Shown: positions 44,812-54,915, counted from the stretch's first letter. The stretch is DNA of 64,000 nucleotides from Chitinophaga sp. YR573 (GCF_900110995.1 NZ_FOJF01000001.1:823199-887198), one strand, 5' to 3'. Notes: a model not told the origin generated them from the letters alone. Translations and numbers: made by a program.

Positions 44812-47800
44812 TTATAAAATATTATTCTCCGTTTTTACAATGAGTGCAGTTATACTGTTTTGAATCAACACAGCATGTTGTTCATATGCTATTTCCTCCG
44901 CAGTATTTAAATATTTAAAGGCGGTGTCATATTCCTGTTTCACAAGACATACAGTACCAAGCAGACGATAGATTTCTGCGGAATAAAGTGCGCCATCAGA
45001 ATTTCCCAGATAAGATAAACAGTTAAGCAGTCTGCCCGTTGCTGATTCATAATACCCTGCTTCGATTTCCATTCCGGCAATAATGGTATGCCAGAAACTG
45101 CGCATAGATTGTATACCGCTGGCCGTTTCTTCTTCCAACGCTTTCATAGCGCCTGCAAGATCATCTAATGACCAGGCATGAAGAATAGCCGCATAATGGC
45201 CAAACATATTGAGATCTGTTTGTTCATTCAGTTGCAAAAGCGCCGCACTGAATTTTTCCACCTCGGCTTTATTCCCTAAATAGAAATACACACAACTGAG
45301 GCCCAGGTACATGGATGCACTTGTATGCGGGTGATTCAGACGTGCTGCTTTTTCTGTAATCCGTTTTTCCAGCAGCGGAACTTCTTTTTCTCTTCCAAGA
45401 AATACATACATACTTGCTAATGTTCCTGCACCCAACACTTCCTGATCCAGACCAAATTCATAAGCAAGATGATCATCGTGTACCGGATCATACAGCGCGA
45501 GCGCTTCTTCCAGTATGGCCGCACCCTCAACAAATTTTGCATCATTAAACAGCTGTAATCCCAGAAAAACAGAAGATACAATAATGAACTTTCTATTATT
45601 AAGTCCGGCTGCCTGCTGATATAATTGCCGCGCAATCTGAGTTGCCATCTTCCAGTCGCCCCGCATAGCGTAATAAGTACTGTAAAGGAACATGCTGGGA
45701 AAGAAGCTTTCCTGCACATCCATATCATTTTGCAGTTTGTGCATGATATCAAGTTGCCGGAGAACAGCATCAGACCCAAAACTTTCCACCACAATCAGAT
45801 TGGAAAGCAGCAATTGCCTGATAGAAAATTCTGTATTATTCCGCTCTGATGTTTCCGGCAATTCATATACCCACTTCAATGCCTGTTGACATAAAGCCAT
45901 ACACTCCCTGTTTGCGGAAGTCTTTACCAGTAAATTCATTCCTTTCAACAGCCAGTCAACAGCAGATGCTGTTCTATCTGCACCATGCAAATGCCAGGCA
46001 AGCCTTTCAGCCTCATAAGCATTTACAGGTGTATTGTCGTTTATCAATACTTCTGCAATTCGCCCATGTACCTGTATCCGGGCGACAGTAACCTGACTGC
46101 TATATGTAACCTCACAAAACAAAGCATGCCGGAACACATACACCAAACCTTTCTCCGTTCTTAGCGGGTAGATGATATCCGCATTGACTAATTCTTCAAG
46201 ATCAGCCTGCACACTTTCTTCCTCTCTTACAGAGATCTGCATTAAAAGCTGATATTGAAATTCGCGCCCTATTGTAGCCGCCAGTTGAGCGGTCTCTTTA
46301 GCAAGCACCATATCATCCAGTCTTGCATTCAACAACTCCCTTAATGTAGCGGGTACAGGTAATTGCAGATTATTATCAGTAAGTGTATAAACATCGTTCT
46401 CTAACACCAGGCGGCCTTTAGTCATCAGCATCATGGTCAGCTCCTCAATAAAAAACGGAATACCATCTGTATGATTAACAATATATCCAAGTGATTGCTG
46501 CCCGATTGTTTTATTCCCAAGCAATTCTTCAATTATCCCTTTGGACATTACTTTATCCAGCGGTTCCAGCTGTATAAGAGAAAAAGAATGATCTGTCCAT
46601 TCCGGTATGAATTCCGGTCTGGCTGAGAACAGAAATAGAAAATTATTTTTATCCGTACCTGTTATCATCTCAGACAACAATTCTCTGCTACTCGGGTCCA
46701 GCCAGTGTAAATCTTCTATGATCAGTACATATTTTCTGGCCTCCGCTATTTTCACAATACATTTCTTCAATGCATTGAACAGGATTGTTTTTTGCTCAAA
46801 CGGACTGGCCTGCGAAGCGGGGTATTGCTCAGTAAAAGGTATATCAAGCCATGAAAGCAAAACAGGCAACGCACTATTTACTTCACATCCTGCCCCGGAA
46901 AGCATCTGTTCTAATAATGATACAGAGTTTTCAGTACTGGTATGCAAACCATAGTATTGCCTGATGATTTCAAGAAGAGGCTGCAATGCTATATTTCTAT
47001 ATTCCGGAAGACAACGGAGTTCTATAAGTGCATTCGTTTTAATGGCTTTTTTCGTCTCATACAACAATTTGGATTTGCCAATTCCAGCCTCCCCTCTTAC
47101 CAGTATCACCTGTCCATTAACACTGTCCACTTTTTCATAATGCCGGATAATCGTTGCTAATACCTCATCTCTTCCATGCATTTTTCTGTTAACAGCCGCA
47201 GATTTCAATTGAGAGAATGCCTCAACAGAGCGCTCCCTTAATATGTGAAATGTCTCCATTTCATATAGCATATCAGGGAACTGCATATTCTTGTATTTTT
47301 CGAATTCCACATATGGCTCTAACAATTGCCTGGCGGCATCAGTAATCAATATGCGTTGGGAAAAAGTATGAGACAATAAGTTTAAAGCGATATTCGCCGT
47401 AATACCATCCGGCACCTTATGTTGTCTGGAAATAATCATTCCGGAATGGATCGCCAAACGGATATCCAGGTAAATCCTCAGTTGTTTATAGAACCGCGTA
47501 CTACGTTGCTGTATACGTGCAAGAATTTCCAGTGCGGTTCTGCTGGCGAGCCTTGCATCGCTATCACTGTTATGCGGATATCCGAAATAAATCATGATAT
47601 GATCAGCAAAAATCCCTTTTACATATCCACCGAAACGTAATGCAATATCAGTACAGGTAGTAATCTGATCCCGCTGTATTTCTTCCAGCGTTTCTTCATC
47701 TGTTCCCGCATCTTCTGTTACCTGAATATTTACTTTTATACAAAGGACAGTAATTTGTCTTTTTTCTCTTCTTTCATAATTCCAGGCTAATGCATTATCC

Positions 47801-48678
47801 ATCGTATCATTTCCGGAGAACCCGGGATGATTATCTTCAGATTTATTTACTGCCAGTGTAGTAAAATCTATATGATTATAATCATGGAATAATATGTGTG
47901 CATCAGCTATCCTTGTTGTTACTTTTTTATCCAGTACACGGAGTAACAAATCCTGTAGCGGATGTCCCAGCATAAACGAAGGAATAGCAATAACAGTGTT
48001 ACTGAGCTGCTGATAATAAATATCAGCAACAGATTTTCCACGGATAGCAGGCTTACCGGTGATACATTCTATCAGTAAAAGCCCCCAGGCATAGAGATCT
48101 GATCTGGTGGTAGGCGGCTCTCCTCTCAATTGTTCAGGTGCAGCATAAGCAGGCGTACCTGCTGTTTCATGGTTAAGGATCGCATCCTGTATAAAAGCCC
48201 CGATCCCGAAATCCAGTATTTTCACATATGCCCTGGTGCCTGTCTTCGTTACCATAATGTTCTCCGGCTTCAGATCCCGGTGTACAATGCCTTTATCATG
48301 TGCACATGATAATGCATCCAGTACCTGTCCCATTAACTCCTTTGCATCATGAATACGCATAGCGCCTTCCTGCAGGAGTAGTTTCTTAAGCGTAACACCT
48401 GATATATATTCAAAAACGACAAACGGAATATCGTCTGATGTATAACCTTTATCTAACAGCTTTACGATGTATGGATGGCTGATTTCAGCGCAGATCTGCA
48501 CTTCACGTTCAAACCTGGCAATCTGTTGTTTACCTTTCAGGAGATCACATTTCAGCATCTTAATGGCCACATACTGGTTGGTAGTGATCTGTATCGCTTT
48601 GTATACCTGGCCGAAAGTTCCTTCGCCAAGTATTTCAAGGATCCGGTAGTTATTTAAATGAGGGAATTCAGGCATCAT
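44812..48678 (-). CDS. TOMM-system Ser/Thr kinase, cyclase-like and NTPase fusion protein
   Basis: This giant signalling protein of about 1288 residues starts at ATG 48678 (MMPEFPHLNNY), 22 nt after the FHA stop. The N-terminal kinase shows EGTFGQVYKAIQ, HRDLKPENIMV and KILDFGIGAFI. A class III cyclase-like domain follows (about 315-490). Its first metal Asp appears to be Lys (TVLCIKVNIQV), while the second is kept (GIFADHIMIYFGYP) and the Arg of the N-x-x-x-R motif is Asn (NIALNLL), so it is probably inactive. An AAA domain has RGEAGIGKSKLLYE and YVLIIEDLHWLDPS, and the last 350 residues are TPR-like helices. I recall this layout as the TOMM kinase/cyclase fusion family. It should phosphorylate partners such as the FHA protein. 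Confidence 0.88.
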   Translation of the reverse strand: MMPEFPHLNNYRILEILGEGTFGQVYKAIQITTNQYVAIKMLKCDLLKGKQQIARFEREVQICAEISHPYIVKLLDKGYTSDDIPFVVFEYISGVTLKKLLLQEGAMRIHDAKELMGQVLDALSCAHDKGIVHRDLKPENIMVTKTGTRAYVKILDFGIGAFIQDAILNHETAGTPAYAAPEQLRGEPPTTRSDLYAWGLLLIECITGKPAIRGKSVADIYYQQLSNTVIAIPSFMLGHPLQDLLLRVLDKKVTTRIADAHILFHDYNHIDFTTLAVNKSEDNHPGFSGNDTMDNALAWNYERREKRQITVLCIKVNIQVTEDAGTDEETLEEIQRDQITTCTDIALRFGGYVKGIFADHIMIYFGYPHNSDSDARLASRTALEILARIQQRSTRFYKQLRIYLDIRLAIHSGMIISRQHKVPDGITANIALNLLSHTFSQRILITDAARQLLEPYVEFEKYKNMQFPDMLYEMETFHILRERSVEAFSQLKSAAVNRKMHGRDEVLATIIRHYEKVDSVNGQVILVRGEAGIGKSKLLYETKKAIKTNALIELRCLPEYRNIALQPLLEIIRQYYGLHTSTENSVSLLEQMLSGAGCEVNSALPVLLSWLDIPFTEQYPASQASPFEQKTILFNALKKCIVKIAEARKYVLIIEDLHWLDPSSRELLSEMITGTDKNNFLFLFSARPEFIPEWTDHSFSLIQLEPLDKVMSKGIIEELLGNKTIGQQSLGYIVNHTDGIPFFIEELTMMLMTKGRLVLENDVYTLTDNNLQLPVPATLRELLNARLDDMVLAKETAQLAATIGREFQYQLLMQISVREEESVQADLEELVNADIIYPLRTEKGLVYVFRHALFCEVTYSSQVTVARIQVHGRIAEVLINDNTPVNAYEAERLAWHLHGADRTASAVDWLLKGMNLLVKTSANRECMALCQQALKWVYELPETSERNNTEFSIRQLLLSNLIVVESFGSDAVLRQLDIMHKLQNDMDVQESFFPSMFLYSTYYAMRGDWKMATQIARQLYQQAAGLNNRKFIIVSSVFLGLQLFNDAKFVEGAAILEEALALYDPVHDDHLAYEFGLDQEVLGAGTLASMYVFLGREKEVPLLEKRITEKAARLNHPHTSASMYLGLSCVYFYLGNKAEVEKFSAALLQLNEQTDLNMFGHYAAILHAWSLDDLAGAMKALEEETASGIQSMRSFWHTIIAGMEIEAGYYESATGRLLNCLSYLGNSDGALYSAEIYRLLGTVCLVKQEYDTAFKYLNTAEEIAYEQHAVLIQNSITALIVKTENNIL

Positions 48679-48700
48679 AAAACAGTACTTATTTAACAGT

Positions 48701-49660
48701 CTATTCAGGCAAAATAGCCCCAAGATTATGTTCTCCTTTTTTAATACAAAAGAAAGGATGTCCTAAACGTATTTCTCCTGCACGTCTTTCAATCACATTA
48801 GAAAATGCATATCCAAAAGACACCGTTTCAGCCAATTGTTTCCTCAACCGGAAAATCTGTAAATTCAAAAAATACATATCTATCTCCTTTCTCATTTCCC
48901 TGGATAAATCTTTTACCAGGCTGCTTACCTGCACCCATCCCTGTTCCTCGGGAGTGATACCGGGTAACTGATCTGTCAGGCGACAACGGCTAAGCGCCAG
49001 CAACATATAATTATGTGAACGGCTTCCCAGGTCTATTATTTGTTCATCTGACACCACCAGTTGTAACCTGATATGTTCTTCATCCTGGCTCAGTTGAAAG
49101 AGAAAATAAGCATGGTTTACAATTTTCCCAAGGTCTAATGTTTCTTCTATGTCTCCATTGGATACAAATTCCCATTCGTCGTCCTGGAATACGATCTTGC
49201 TGCCATGAGACAAACAGGAAGAGTCTCCTCCTTTTTCAAAGACCCAGCCTTTTTCAGGTAAATAATAAATGGCGGCTTCATGCTGATCCTGGTTATTCAG
49301 TGCTGTTACAGGCGATAGCTTAATCACTTCATCTTTTCTTCTGAGAGATTTCAAATAGGGGCCGGGCGGCTCCAGGTCCAGAATTTCCCATCGCGTACTT
49401 TCATCGCTGCCGAATTGTATGACATGTTTTTTTATCAGTTTCCGGGTAGACTGACGAACAAGTTCCCCATCTATTAATGTACCATTCCTGCTATGATCTC
49501 TTAGATACCAGCCGTCCCTGGCCCAGAATACAGAAGAATGGGACTGGGATATATCGACCTGAGGCAAATGGGTATTTGCAATAACCGGATTTCTTCCAAA
49601 TACATAATGAGGGGTAAGAATAACCAGTTCCTTAGTTACCGAATTAACGATACTTGCCAT
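48701..49660 (-). CDS. FHA domain protein with C-terminal winged-helix-like region
   Basis: This 319-residue protein heads the TOMM operon. An FHA domain at about 15-85 shows YVFGRNPVIAN, ISQSHSSVFWARDGWYLRD and SRNGTLIDGELVRQS, the phosphothreonine-binding loop set. The C-terminal half holds SRSHNYMLLALSRCRLTDQL, GWVQVSSLVKDLSRE and LNLQIFRLRKQLAET, then VIERRAGEIRLG. This resembles the winged-helix segment found in some FHA regulators that bind DNA. With a kinase encoded next door, it may be a phosphorylation-dependent transcription factor for this operon. That is an inference. Confidence 0.84.
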   Translation of the reverse strand: MASIVNSVTKELVILTPHYVFGRNPVIANTHLPQVDISQSHSSVFWARDGWYLRDHSRNGTLIDGELVRQSTRKLIKKHVIQFGSDESTRWEILDLEPPGPYLKSLRRKDEVIKLSPVTALNNQDQHEAAIYYLPEKGWVFEKGGDSSCLSHGSKIVFQDDEWEFVSNGDIEETLDLGKIVNHAYFLFQLSQDEEHIRLQLVVSDEQIIDLGSRSHNYMLLALSRCRLTDQLPGITPEEQGWVQVSSLVKDLSREMRKEIDMYFLNLQIFRLRKQLAETVSFGYAFSNVIERRAGEIRLGHPFFCIKKGEHNLGAILPE

Positions 49661-49982
49661 TTATAGTATTGAATTAAGAAAATGCCTTCTTTTTATAATG
49701 AGTTTTAAAAAAGTGCCGGAAAATAGCGGGTAGATTACAAATCTAGAATATCCTGATTAAGAATCAGTTAATAGCTTGTTAAGGCCTTTAATAAAGTATG
49801 GAAAAATAAAACGTATGGACCAGAGGAAATGAGGATGAATTTATATATGACTATATTTTATTTATATAAAGACTATGAGTAAAATACAGTAATTTCATGC
49901 TTATCTTTCAAGCCTGCTACTGCATTATGCTCTAACTATATTTATTCTATTCTGTCTGACGGGTTTTAATAAAATTAAAACT
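49661..49982. other. Divergent promoter region between the TOMM operon and NDH-2
   Basis: AT-rich DNA with no gene. A TAGATTTG box on the minus strand at 49738-49745 matches the -7 consensus and lies 78 nt upstream of the FHA ATG. No clear -33 element was seen for it, nor a -7 box for the NDH-2 gene. Confidence 0.55.
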
Positions 49983-51245
49983 ATGGAAAAGATTATAATA
50001 GTAGGTGGCGGCTTTGCCGGTTTGAATGTTGCCCGGCAACTATTCAAAAACAAAAATTACGAGGTTACATTGGTGGATAAGAATAATTACAATTATTTCA
50101 CTCCATTACTGTATCAGGTGGCAACCGGTTTTCTGGACCCTTCCAGTATCAGTTATCCTTTCAGGAAACTCTTCCGTAATAAAGGAATTAAATTCAGATT
50201 GGCAGAAGTGATAAAAGTAGATCCTGCTAGACAAACCCTTTATTTAAATGATGGGGAGCTAACCTACGATCACCTGGTATTTGCTGCTGGTGCTAAAACA
50301 AATTTCTTCGGGAATGAAGGCATTCGTGAGAAAGCCATTTCCCTGAAAGGAATTGATGATGCACTGTATATGCGCAATGAACTGATCAAAACAATGGAAA
50401 AAGCTGCCATTGAAAAGGATCCTGCCGAACGAAAAAAGTTTATGACCATTGTGATTACCGGTGGTGGCCCCACAGGTGTTGAAGTGGCAGGTATGCTGGC
50501 AGAAATGAGAAAACATATCCTGGAGAAGGATTACCCGGAATTAAAAAGGGCGGAAGGAGAAATCTATATTGTAGATGGACATCCTTTTCTGCTGGCTCCC
50601 ATGAGCGATAAAACGCATGAGGGAACCTATAAAGCACTTACGCAGTTAAGGGTGCGTATAAAATTAAGTACTCATGTAGAGAGCTTTGAGAACGATCAGA
50701 TAAAATTTTCTGATGGAGAAGTCATTGAAGCCAAAACACTGATCTGGGCAGCAGGTATCACCGCCCATACATTCGAAGGTATTCCTGTTGGCAGTCTGGG
50801 TGCTGGAAAACGGATGATCACAGATGTATACAACCAGGTAAAAGGCCTCCGGAATATCTACGCCATCGGTGATATCAGCATACAGGAAACAGATCCTGTA
50901 TATCCCCAGGGACATCCACAAGTAGCGCAGGTAGCTATTCAGCAGGGATACAGACTGGCAAAGAACCTGTTAGCAATGGCAAAAAACAAACCACTGAAAC
51001 CATTTAAGTATTTTGACAGAGGTGATATGGCCATTGTAGGACGCCATCACGCAGTGGCCGATCTGTTCAAACACAAAGTACATCTAAATGGGTTCTTAGG
51101 ACTTATGAGCTGGCTGTTTATTCACCTGATATCTCTTGTAAATTATAATAACAAGATTAAGACTTTTTATCACTGGGCAGTAGCCTACACAACAAAAGAC
51201 CAGGCACTAAGAATGATTTTCAGAGCCGGGAACCGCGGAAGTTAA
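49983..51245 (+). CDS. Type II NADH dehydrogenase-like FAD protein
   Basis: This 420-residue flavoprotein belongs to the NDH-2 group that passes electrons from NADH to quinone without pumping protons. It has the FAD motif IIVGGGFAGLNVARQLF, a second dinucleotide motif ITGGGPTGVEVAGMLAEM near residue 158, and the Ala-Gly-Ile motif IWAAGITAHTFEGIP. The C-terminal 70 residues carry two short amphipathic/hydrophobic segments (LGLMSWLFIHLISL) that could hold it at the inner membrane. It is divergent from the TOMM operon and stands alone. Confidence 0.9.
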   Translation: MEKIIIVGGGFAGLNVARQLFKNKNYEVTLVDKNNYNYFTPLLYQVATGFLDPSSISYPFRKLFRNKGIKFRLAEVIKVDPARQTLYLNDGELTYDHLVFAAGAKTNFFGNEGIREKAISLKGIDDALYMRNELIKTMEKAAIEKDPAERKKFMTIVITGGGPTGVEVAGMLAEMRKHILEKDYPELKRAEGEIYIVDGHPFLLAPMSDKTHEGTYKALTQLRVRIKLSTHVESFENDQIKFSDGEVIEAKTLIWAAGITAHTFEGIPVGSLGAGKRMITDVYNQVKGLRNIYAIGDISIQETDPVYPQGHPQVAQVAIQQGYRLAKNLLAMAKNKPLKPFKYFDRGDMAIVGRHHAVADLFKHKVHLNGFLGLMSWLFIHLISLVNYNNKIKTFYHWAVAYTTKDQALRMIFRAGNRGS

Positions 51246-51255
51246 AGAAGCTGAT

Positions 51256-51870
51256 TTAATTCACCCGCTTTAATAACTCACTGTTATAAATACTTACCGG
51301 TGAGATAACATTTTCATCAAGAGGGATATGGTCTCCATATCTCTCTTTCATTTTTTGTTTTACCGCTTCACTGCTCAGATCAAAATTTCTCAGTTTTTCC
51401 AACTGACCTATTTCCAATCCTGTTGCTTCTTTATATACTTTCCAGACTAACTCAGAACAATAGATATTATCGTCTGACCAGTCAAAATAAATATCATAGT
51501 GTTTCCCCGCAAAACGGTTCTCCACCTGCTTCATTTTTTCCAATACCGCAGGCGTCAATATCTGTTCCCTGTTTTTCAACCGCCTGATTTCAAACTTGCC
51601 TCCTTCTCCCCTGGCTATCCATTTACTCAAAGGCGTTAGTTTAACAGGTTCTACCGCTTCAAAAACAAATAACTCATTGCCCTTTTTATACACGATGCCG
51701 CAATGACTGTATTTTGAATGCGTAGCCAACTGGATCGCTTTACTTTGCCCCGACAATGATGTCTGGAAAATAATATCACCATCCTTTATTTTATGATGGC
51801 TCATCCTGTTAACAGCATATCCTGCTATACCTACAAGCAATAAAAAAACAATGACCAGTTTTGTTTTCAA
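51256..51870 (-). CDS. YiiX/YebB-like NlpC/P60-fold cysteine hydrolase
   Basis: A 204-residue protein with a short N-terminal membrane or signal segment (LVIVFLLLVGIAGYAV). The permuted papain-fold motifs are HSKYSHCGIVYKKGN, with the active His, and DDNIYCSELVWKVYKE, with the nucleophile Cys near residue 135. YiiX-type proteins act on lipids or peptidoglycan-like substrates at the membrane. Its start overlaps the end of the aminotransferase gene by 4 nt, so the pair is coupled. Confidence 0.85.
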   Translation of the reverse strand: MKTKLVIVFLLLVGIAGYAVNRMSHHKIKDGDIIFQTSLSGQSKAIQLATHSKYSHCGIVYKKGNELFVFEAVEPVKLTPLSKWIARGEGGKFEIRRLKNREQILTPAVLEKMKQVENRFAGKHYDIYFDWSDDNIYCSELVWKVYKEATGLEIGQLEKLRNFDLSSEAVKQKMKERYGDHIPLDENVISPVSIYNSELLKRVN

Positions 51871-53063
51871 TATTTTATCTTTTTAAGCACATCACACATC
51901 ACCTCTATTTCCTCTTCCGTATTATAATAATGCACAGAAGCTCTTACAACATTACTCAGCTGATTTTTATTCATGTATATCAGCGTTGACTTAGCCAGAC
52001 CAACAGAAACATTAATATTATTTTCCGCCAGTTTGCCTTTTACAGCACCACTTTCTGTTCCGTGTAAGGAGAAGGTCACTATCCCACATTGCTGATCTCC
52101 GGTATCATGCACCGTTATCCCTTCAATCTCTCTCAGCTTAAGACGCATTATATCAGCTAAATATTGTACACGCTGCCAGATTCTGTCTATACCAATGTTA
52201 AGCGCATATTCAATTGCTTTCCCCATACCAAGTGTCACTGCGCGATTCTTCTCATATAATTCAAAACGCCGGGCATCATCCCTTAATTTATAATCATCCT
52301 CACTTACCCACTCTATGCTGTGTCCATCCATAAATAATGGTTTCACTTTATCCTGGATCGCTTTCCTTATAAATAAAAACCCGGTACCCCGTGGCGCCCG
52401 CATATACTTGCGCCCTGTTACAGATAACATATCACAATCAATTTCCTTTACATCTATAGGCACCTGCCCGGCACTCTGACAAGCATCTACCAGATAAAGG
52501 ATATTGTTTTTACGGGCAATCTTACCTATTTCAACAATCGGCATCATACCACCCGTTGTAGAAGCGATATGTGTGATAGCGATTAATTTCGTTTGTGCTG
52601 AAATTGCTTCTTCCAATGCTTTTAATGAGAAATTCCCCTGTGCATCATTCGGTATCACCTTAAAGACAATGCCATGCGTTTTCTGCGCATATAAAAATCC
52701 TATCAGGTTAGTTACATACTCCATCTCTGAAGTAATCACCTCATCGCCCTTTTTAAAATCAATCCCGTTAAATAATATGCCCCATCCAACACTCGCATTT
52801 TCTACAATAGCTACTTCACTCACATCAGCATTGATCAGCTGAGCGATCAGGGTATACGTATTTTCTAATGCATCTCTGTACTTATATTCTGCTTCATATC
52901 CACCCAATAAGGCTTCATCTTTCAGGTATTCAATTACTGTGTCAACAACTATATCCGGGTTCAGGGAAGAACCTGCGTTATTAAAGTGGATTTTTTCGGC
53001 TGTTCCTTTAGTTTCAGCCCTGAATTGCTGTATTTCCTGTGGGTTCAATGCTGTAGTTTCCAT
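51867..53063 (-). CDS. Aminotransferase class V, cysteine desulfurase-like
   Basis: This 398-residue PLP enzyme has IHFNNAGSSLNPDIVVDTVI near the start, the PLP-phosphate region VEIGKIARKNNILYLVDACQ with the Asp that pairs with the pyridine N, and the Schiff-base Lys in VTGRKYMRAPRGTGFLF. The fold is that of isopenicillin N epimerase/cysteine desulfurase relatives. The C-terminal NVVRASVHYYNTEEEIEVMC closes the family domain. I chose METTALNPQ at 53063 because the extra six residues upstream are poor. The substrate is unknown. Confidence 0.86.
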   Translation of the reverse strand: METTALNPQEIQQFRAETKGTAEKIHFNNAGSSLNPDIVVDTVIEYLKDEALLGGYEAEYKYRDALENTYTLIAQLINADVSEVAIVENASVGWGILFNGIDFKKGDEVITSEMEYVTNLIGFLYAQKTHGIVFKVIPNDAQGNFSLKALEEAISAQTKLIAITHIASTTGGMMPIVEIGKIARKNNILYLVDACQSAGQVPIDVKEIDCDMLSVTGRKYMRAPRGTGFLFIRKAIQDKVKPLFMDGHSIEWVSEDDYKLRDDARRFELYEKNRAVTLGMGKAIEYALNIGIDRIWQRVQYLADIMRLKLREIEGITVHDTGDQQCGIVTFSLHGTESGAVKGKLAENNINVSVGLAKSTLIYMNKNQLSNVVRASVHYYNTEEEIEVMCDVLKKIKY

Positions 53064-53202
53064 ACAGCAAAGTAAAACCATATATCTATATTAAAACAGA
53101 TGCACAATTGTTTATTTTGACCAGATCAGATTGGGGTGGATAAGCCACTATAATACATTTTTAGCATCATTAATAATTTTATATTATTTTCAGACCTGTA
53201 GC

Positions 53203-54828
53203 ATGCCAACCATGAAGTGTATAATTGCCGGAATCCTGCTTATTTTAAGTATTCAGCTTCACGCCCATAACCGACCTTACTGTGATTCTATCATAAAAAA
53301 AGGTGTAGTATCTATGCTGGATAAAAAATATGCCACAGCATTACTACTGCTGACAGATGCCCAGCATATGGCTACCGAAAACCACTGGCAAAAGCAATTA
53401 TTCCTCTCTACCAATAATATCGGCCTCACCTACTATTTCATGCTGGACTACGGAGAAGCGCTGCGCAATTTCCTCAATGCCTATAACATTGCCATGACGG
53501 AAAAAGATGCTACGCTGGAGATGACAGTACTCAACAACATCGCTATCCTCTATTCCAAAGAAAAGAATTTCGATAAGGCCACAGAATACTTCCAGAAAGC
53601 TTATAAAATAGCAAAAGACAAAAACGACCAGATCCGCATCGGTAACTATGCATCCAACCTCGGTATTGTAAACAATGAGATGCACCAGCTGGGAAAAGCC
53701 CGCGTTTACCTCAAAGAGGCCTTCCCTTATTTGAGGAATGATCCGCAAAGGTTATTGGGCGCTCAGCTAACCTATGCGCAAAACCAGTTCCTGGAAGAGA
53801 ATACCAGCGAAGCCGGTCAGCTGGCTACGCGATTACTGAAAATAGCCAGGGACTCTTCCTATAAAGACGAGCAGATCGCCCTTTATACCTTACTGGCAGC
53901 TATCAGGCTAAAGGAAAACAACCTGGAACAGGCCCTCTTCTACGCCGGGGAAGTACTGAACAGAAATCCCAACCTGGAAGAAAAGATAGAGATCTACCAG
54001 ACCTTATCGGATATCCACTTTAAAAATCATTCTTATGCCCTTGCTCTCGCAAACAAGGATTCTGTTCTCCGTTTTCGCGACTCCATCAATACCATCAAAA
54101 ACGGACAGCAGTTTGAGAACAGCAAGCTGAAATTTGAATTACTCAATTCCAGGCACGACCTCTCCCTGAATGAGGCTAAATTGTTCAGCCAGCGAAGGGT
54201 ACTATACCTGATCATCGCCTTTATCGTTGTGATTATCTCCTTTTTCATCTGGTTAATGCGGGCAAAAGGGATGATTGCAGAGAGGAGCAGGAAGATCATC
54301 ACCCTGGAATTTGAAAATGAAAAGAGCCAGAAGCTGTTACTGGAAGAACAGTTGAAAGAAAAAGAAACGGCTGCCTTACTGGAACAGGAAAGACTAAAAA
54401 ATGAGATTGAGATCCGTAACCGGAAACTATCCGCCAAAGCATTATTCCTTTCCGGAAGGAATGAGTTGATAGACGAAATCATGACCGCCCTGTCCAAAGT
54501 CCCGGATATTTCCAGAGATAGTATCCTGCTCAAACATATCTCAGAATTAAAAAGTTATGTCCGTACCGATTCCGAATGGGAAGATTTCAGTACGCATTTC
54601 CAGGAAGTGAACCAGGGATTTCTGAATGCCCTCCGTCAAAATCATCCGAACCTTACTTCCAACGACGTCCGCTTCCTCTCTTATATCTACATGAACTTAA
54701 ATGCGAAGGAAATCGCGGCCCTTTTGAACATCACTCCTGAAGGCTGCAGGAAACGTAAAGAACGTATTACGAAAAAGATGCAACTACCTGAAAACAGCTC
54801 CCTTTTTGAATATTTATCTGGGTTGTAG
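53203..54828 (+). CDS. TPR-containing LuxR-type regulator
   Basis: This membrane-bound regulator of about 541 residues has a signal segment (CIIAGILLILSIQLHAHN), then TPR-like helices to about residue 330 (LTYYFMLDYGEALRNFLNAY, FDKATEYFQKAYKIAKDKND) and a transmembrane helix (VLYLIIAFIVVIISFFIWLM). A long coiled coil follows, and a C-terminal LuxR-like HTH contains TSNDVRFLSYIYMNLNAKEI and AALLNITPEGCRKRKERI. Such proteins are typical one-component regulators of Bacteroidota. MKC at 53212 is an alternative start. It sits directly before a large exported protein, a possible target. Confidence 0.85.
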   Translation: MPTMKCIIAGILLILSIQLHAHNRPYCDSIIKKGVVSMLDKKYATALLLLTDAQHMATENHWQKQLFLSTNNIGLTYYFMLDYGEALRNFLNAYNIAMTEKDATLEMTVLNNIAILYSKEKNFDKATEYFQKAYKIAKDKNDQIRIGNYASNLGIVNNEMHQLGKARVYLKEAFPYLRNDPQRLLGAQLTYAQNQFLEENTSEAGQLATRLLKIARDSSYKDEQIALYTLLAAIRLKENNLEQALFYAGEVLNRNPNLEEKIEIYQTLSDIHFKNHSYALALANKDSVLRFRDSINTIKNGQQFENSKLKFELLNSRHDLSLNEAKLFSQRRVLYLIIAFIVVIISFFIWLMRAKGMIAERSRKIITLEFENEKSQKLLLEEQLKEKETAALLEQERLKNEIEIRNRKLSAKALFLSGRNELIDEIMTALSKVPDISRDSILLKHISELKSYVRTDSEWEDFSTHFQEVNQGFLNALRQNHPNLTSNDVRFLSYIYMNLNAKEIAALLNITPEGCRKRKERITKKMQLPENSSLFEYLSGL

Positions 54829-54915
54829 GCTAAATGTCACACTTTGTCACGCCCTGTTACAGCGATTCCTGGAGGAAGTAGGGTATTTTCACCGGGCAAC
54901 CCAATCAACCCAAAT

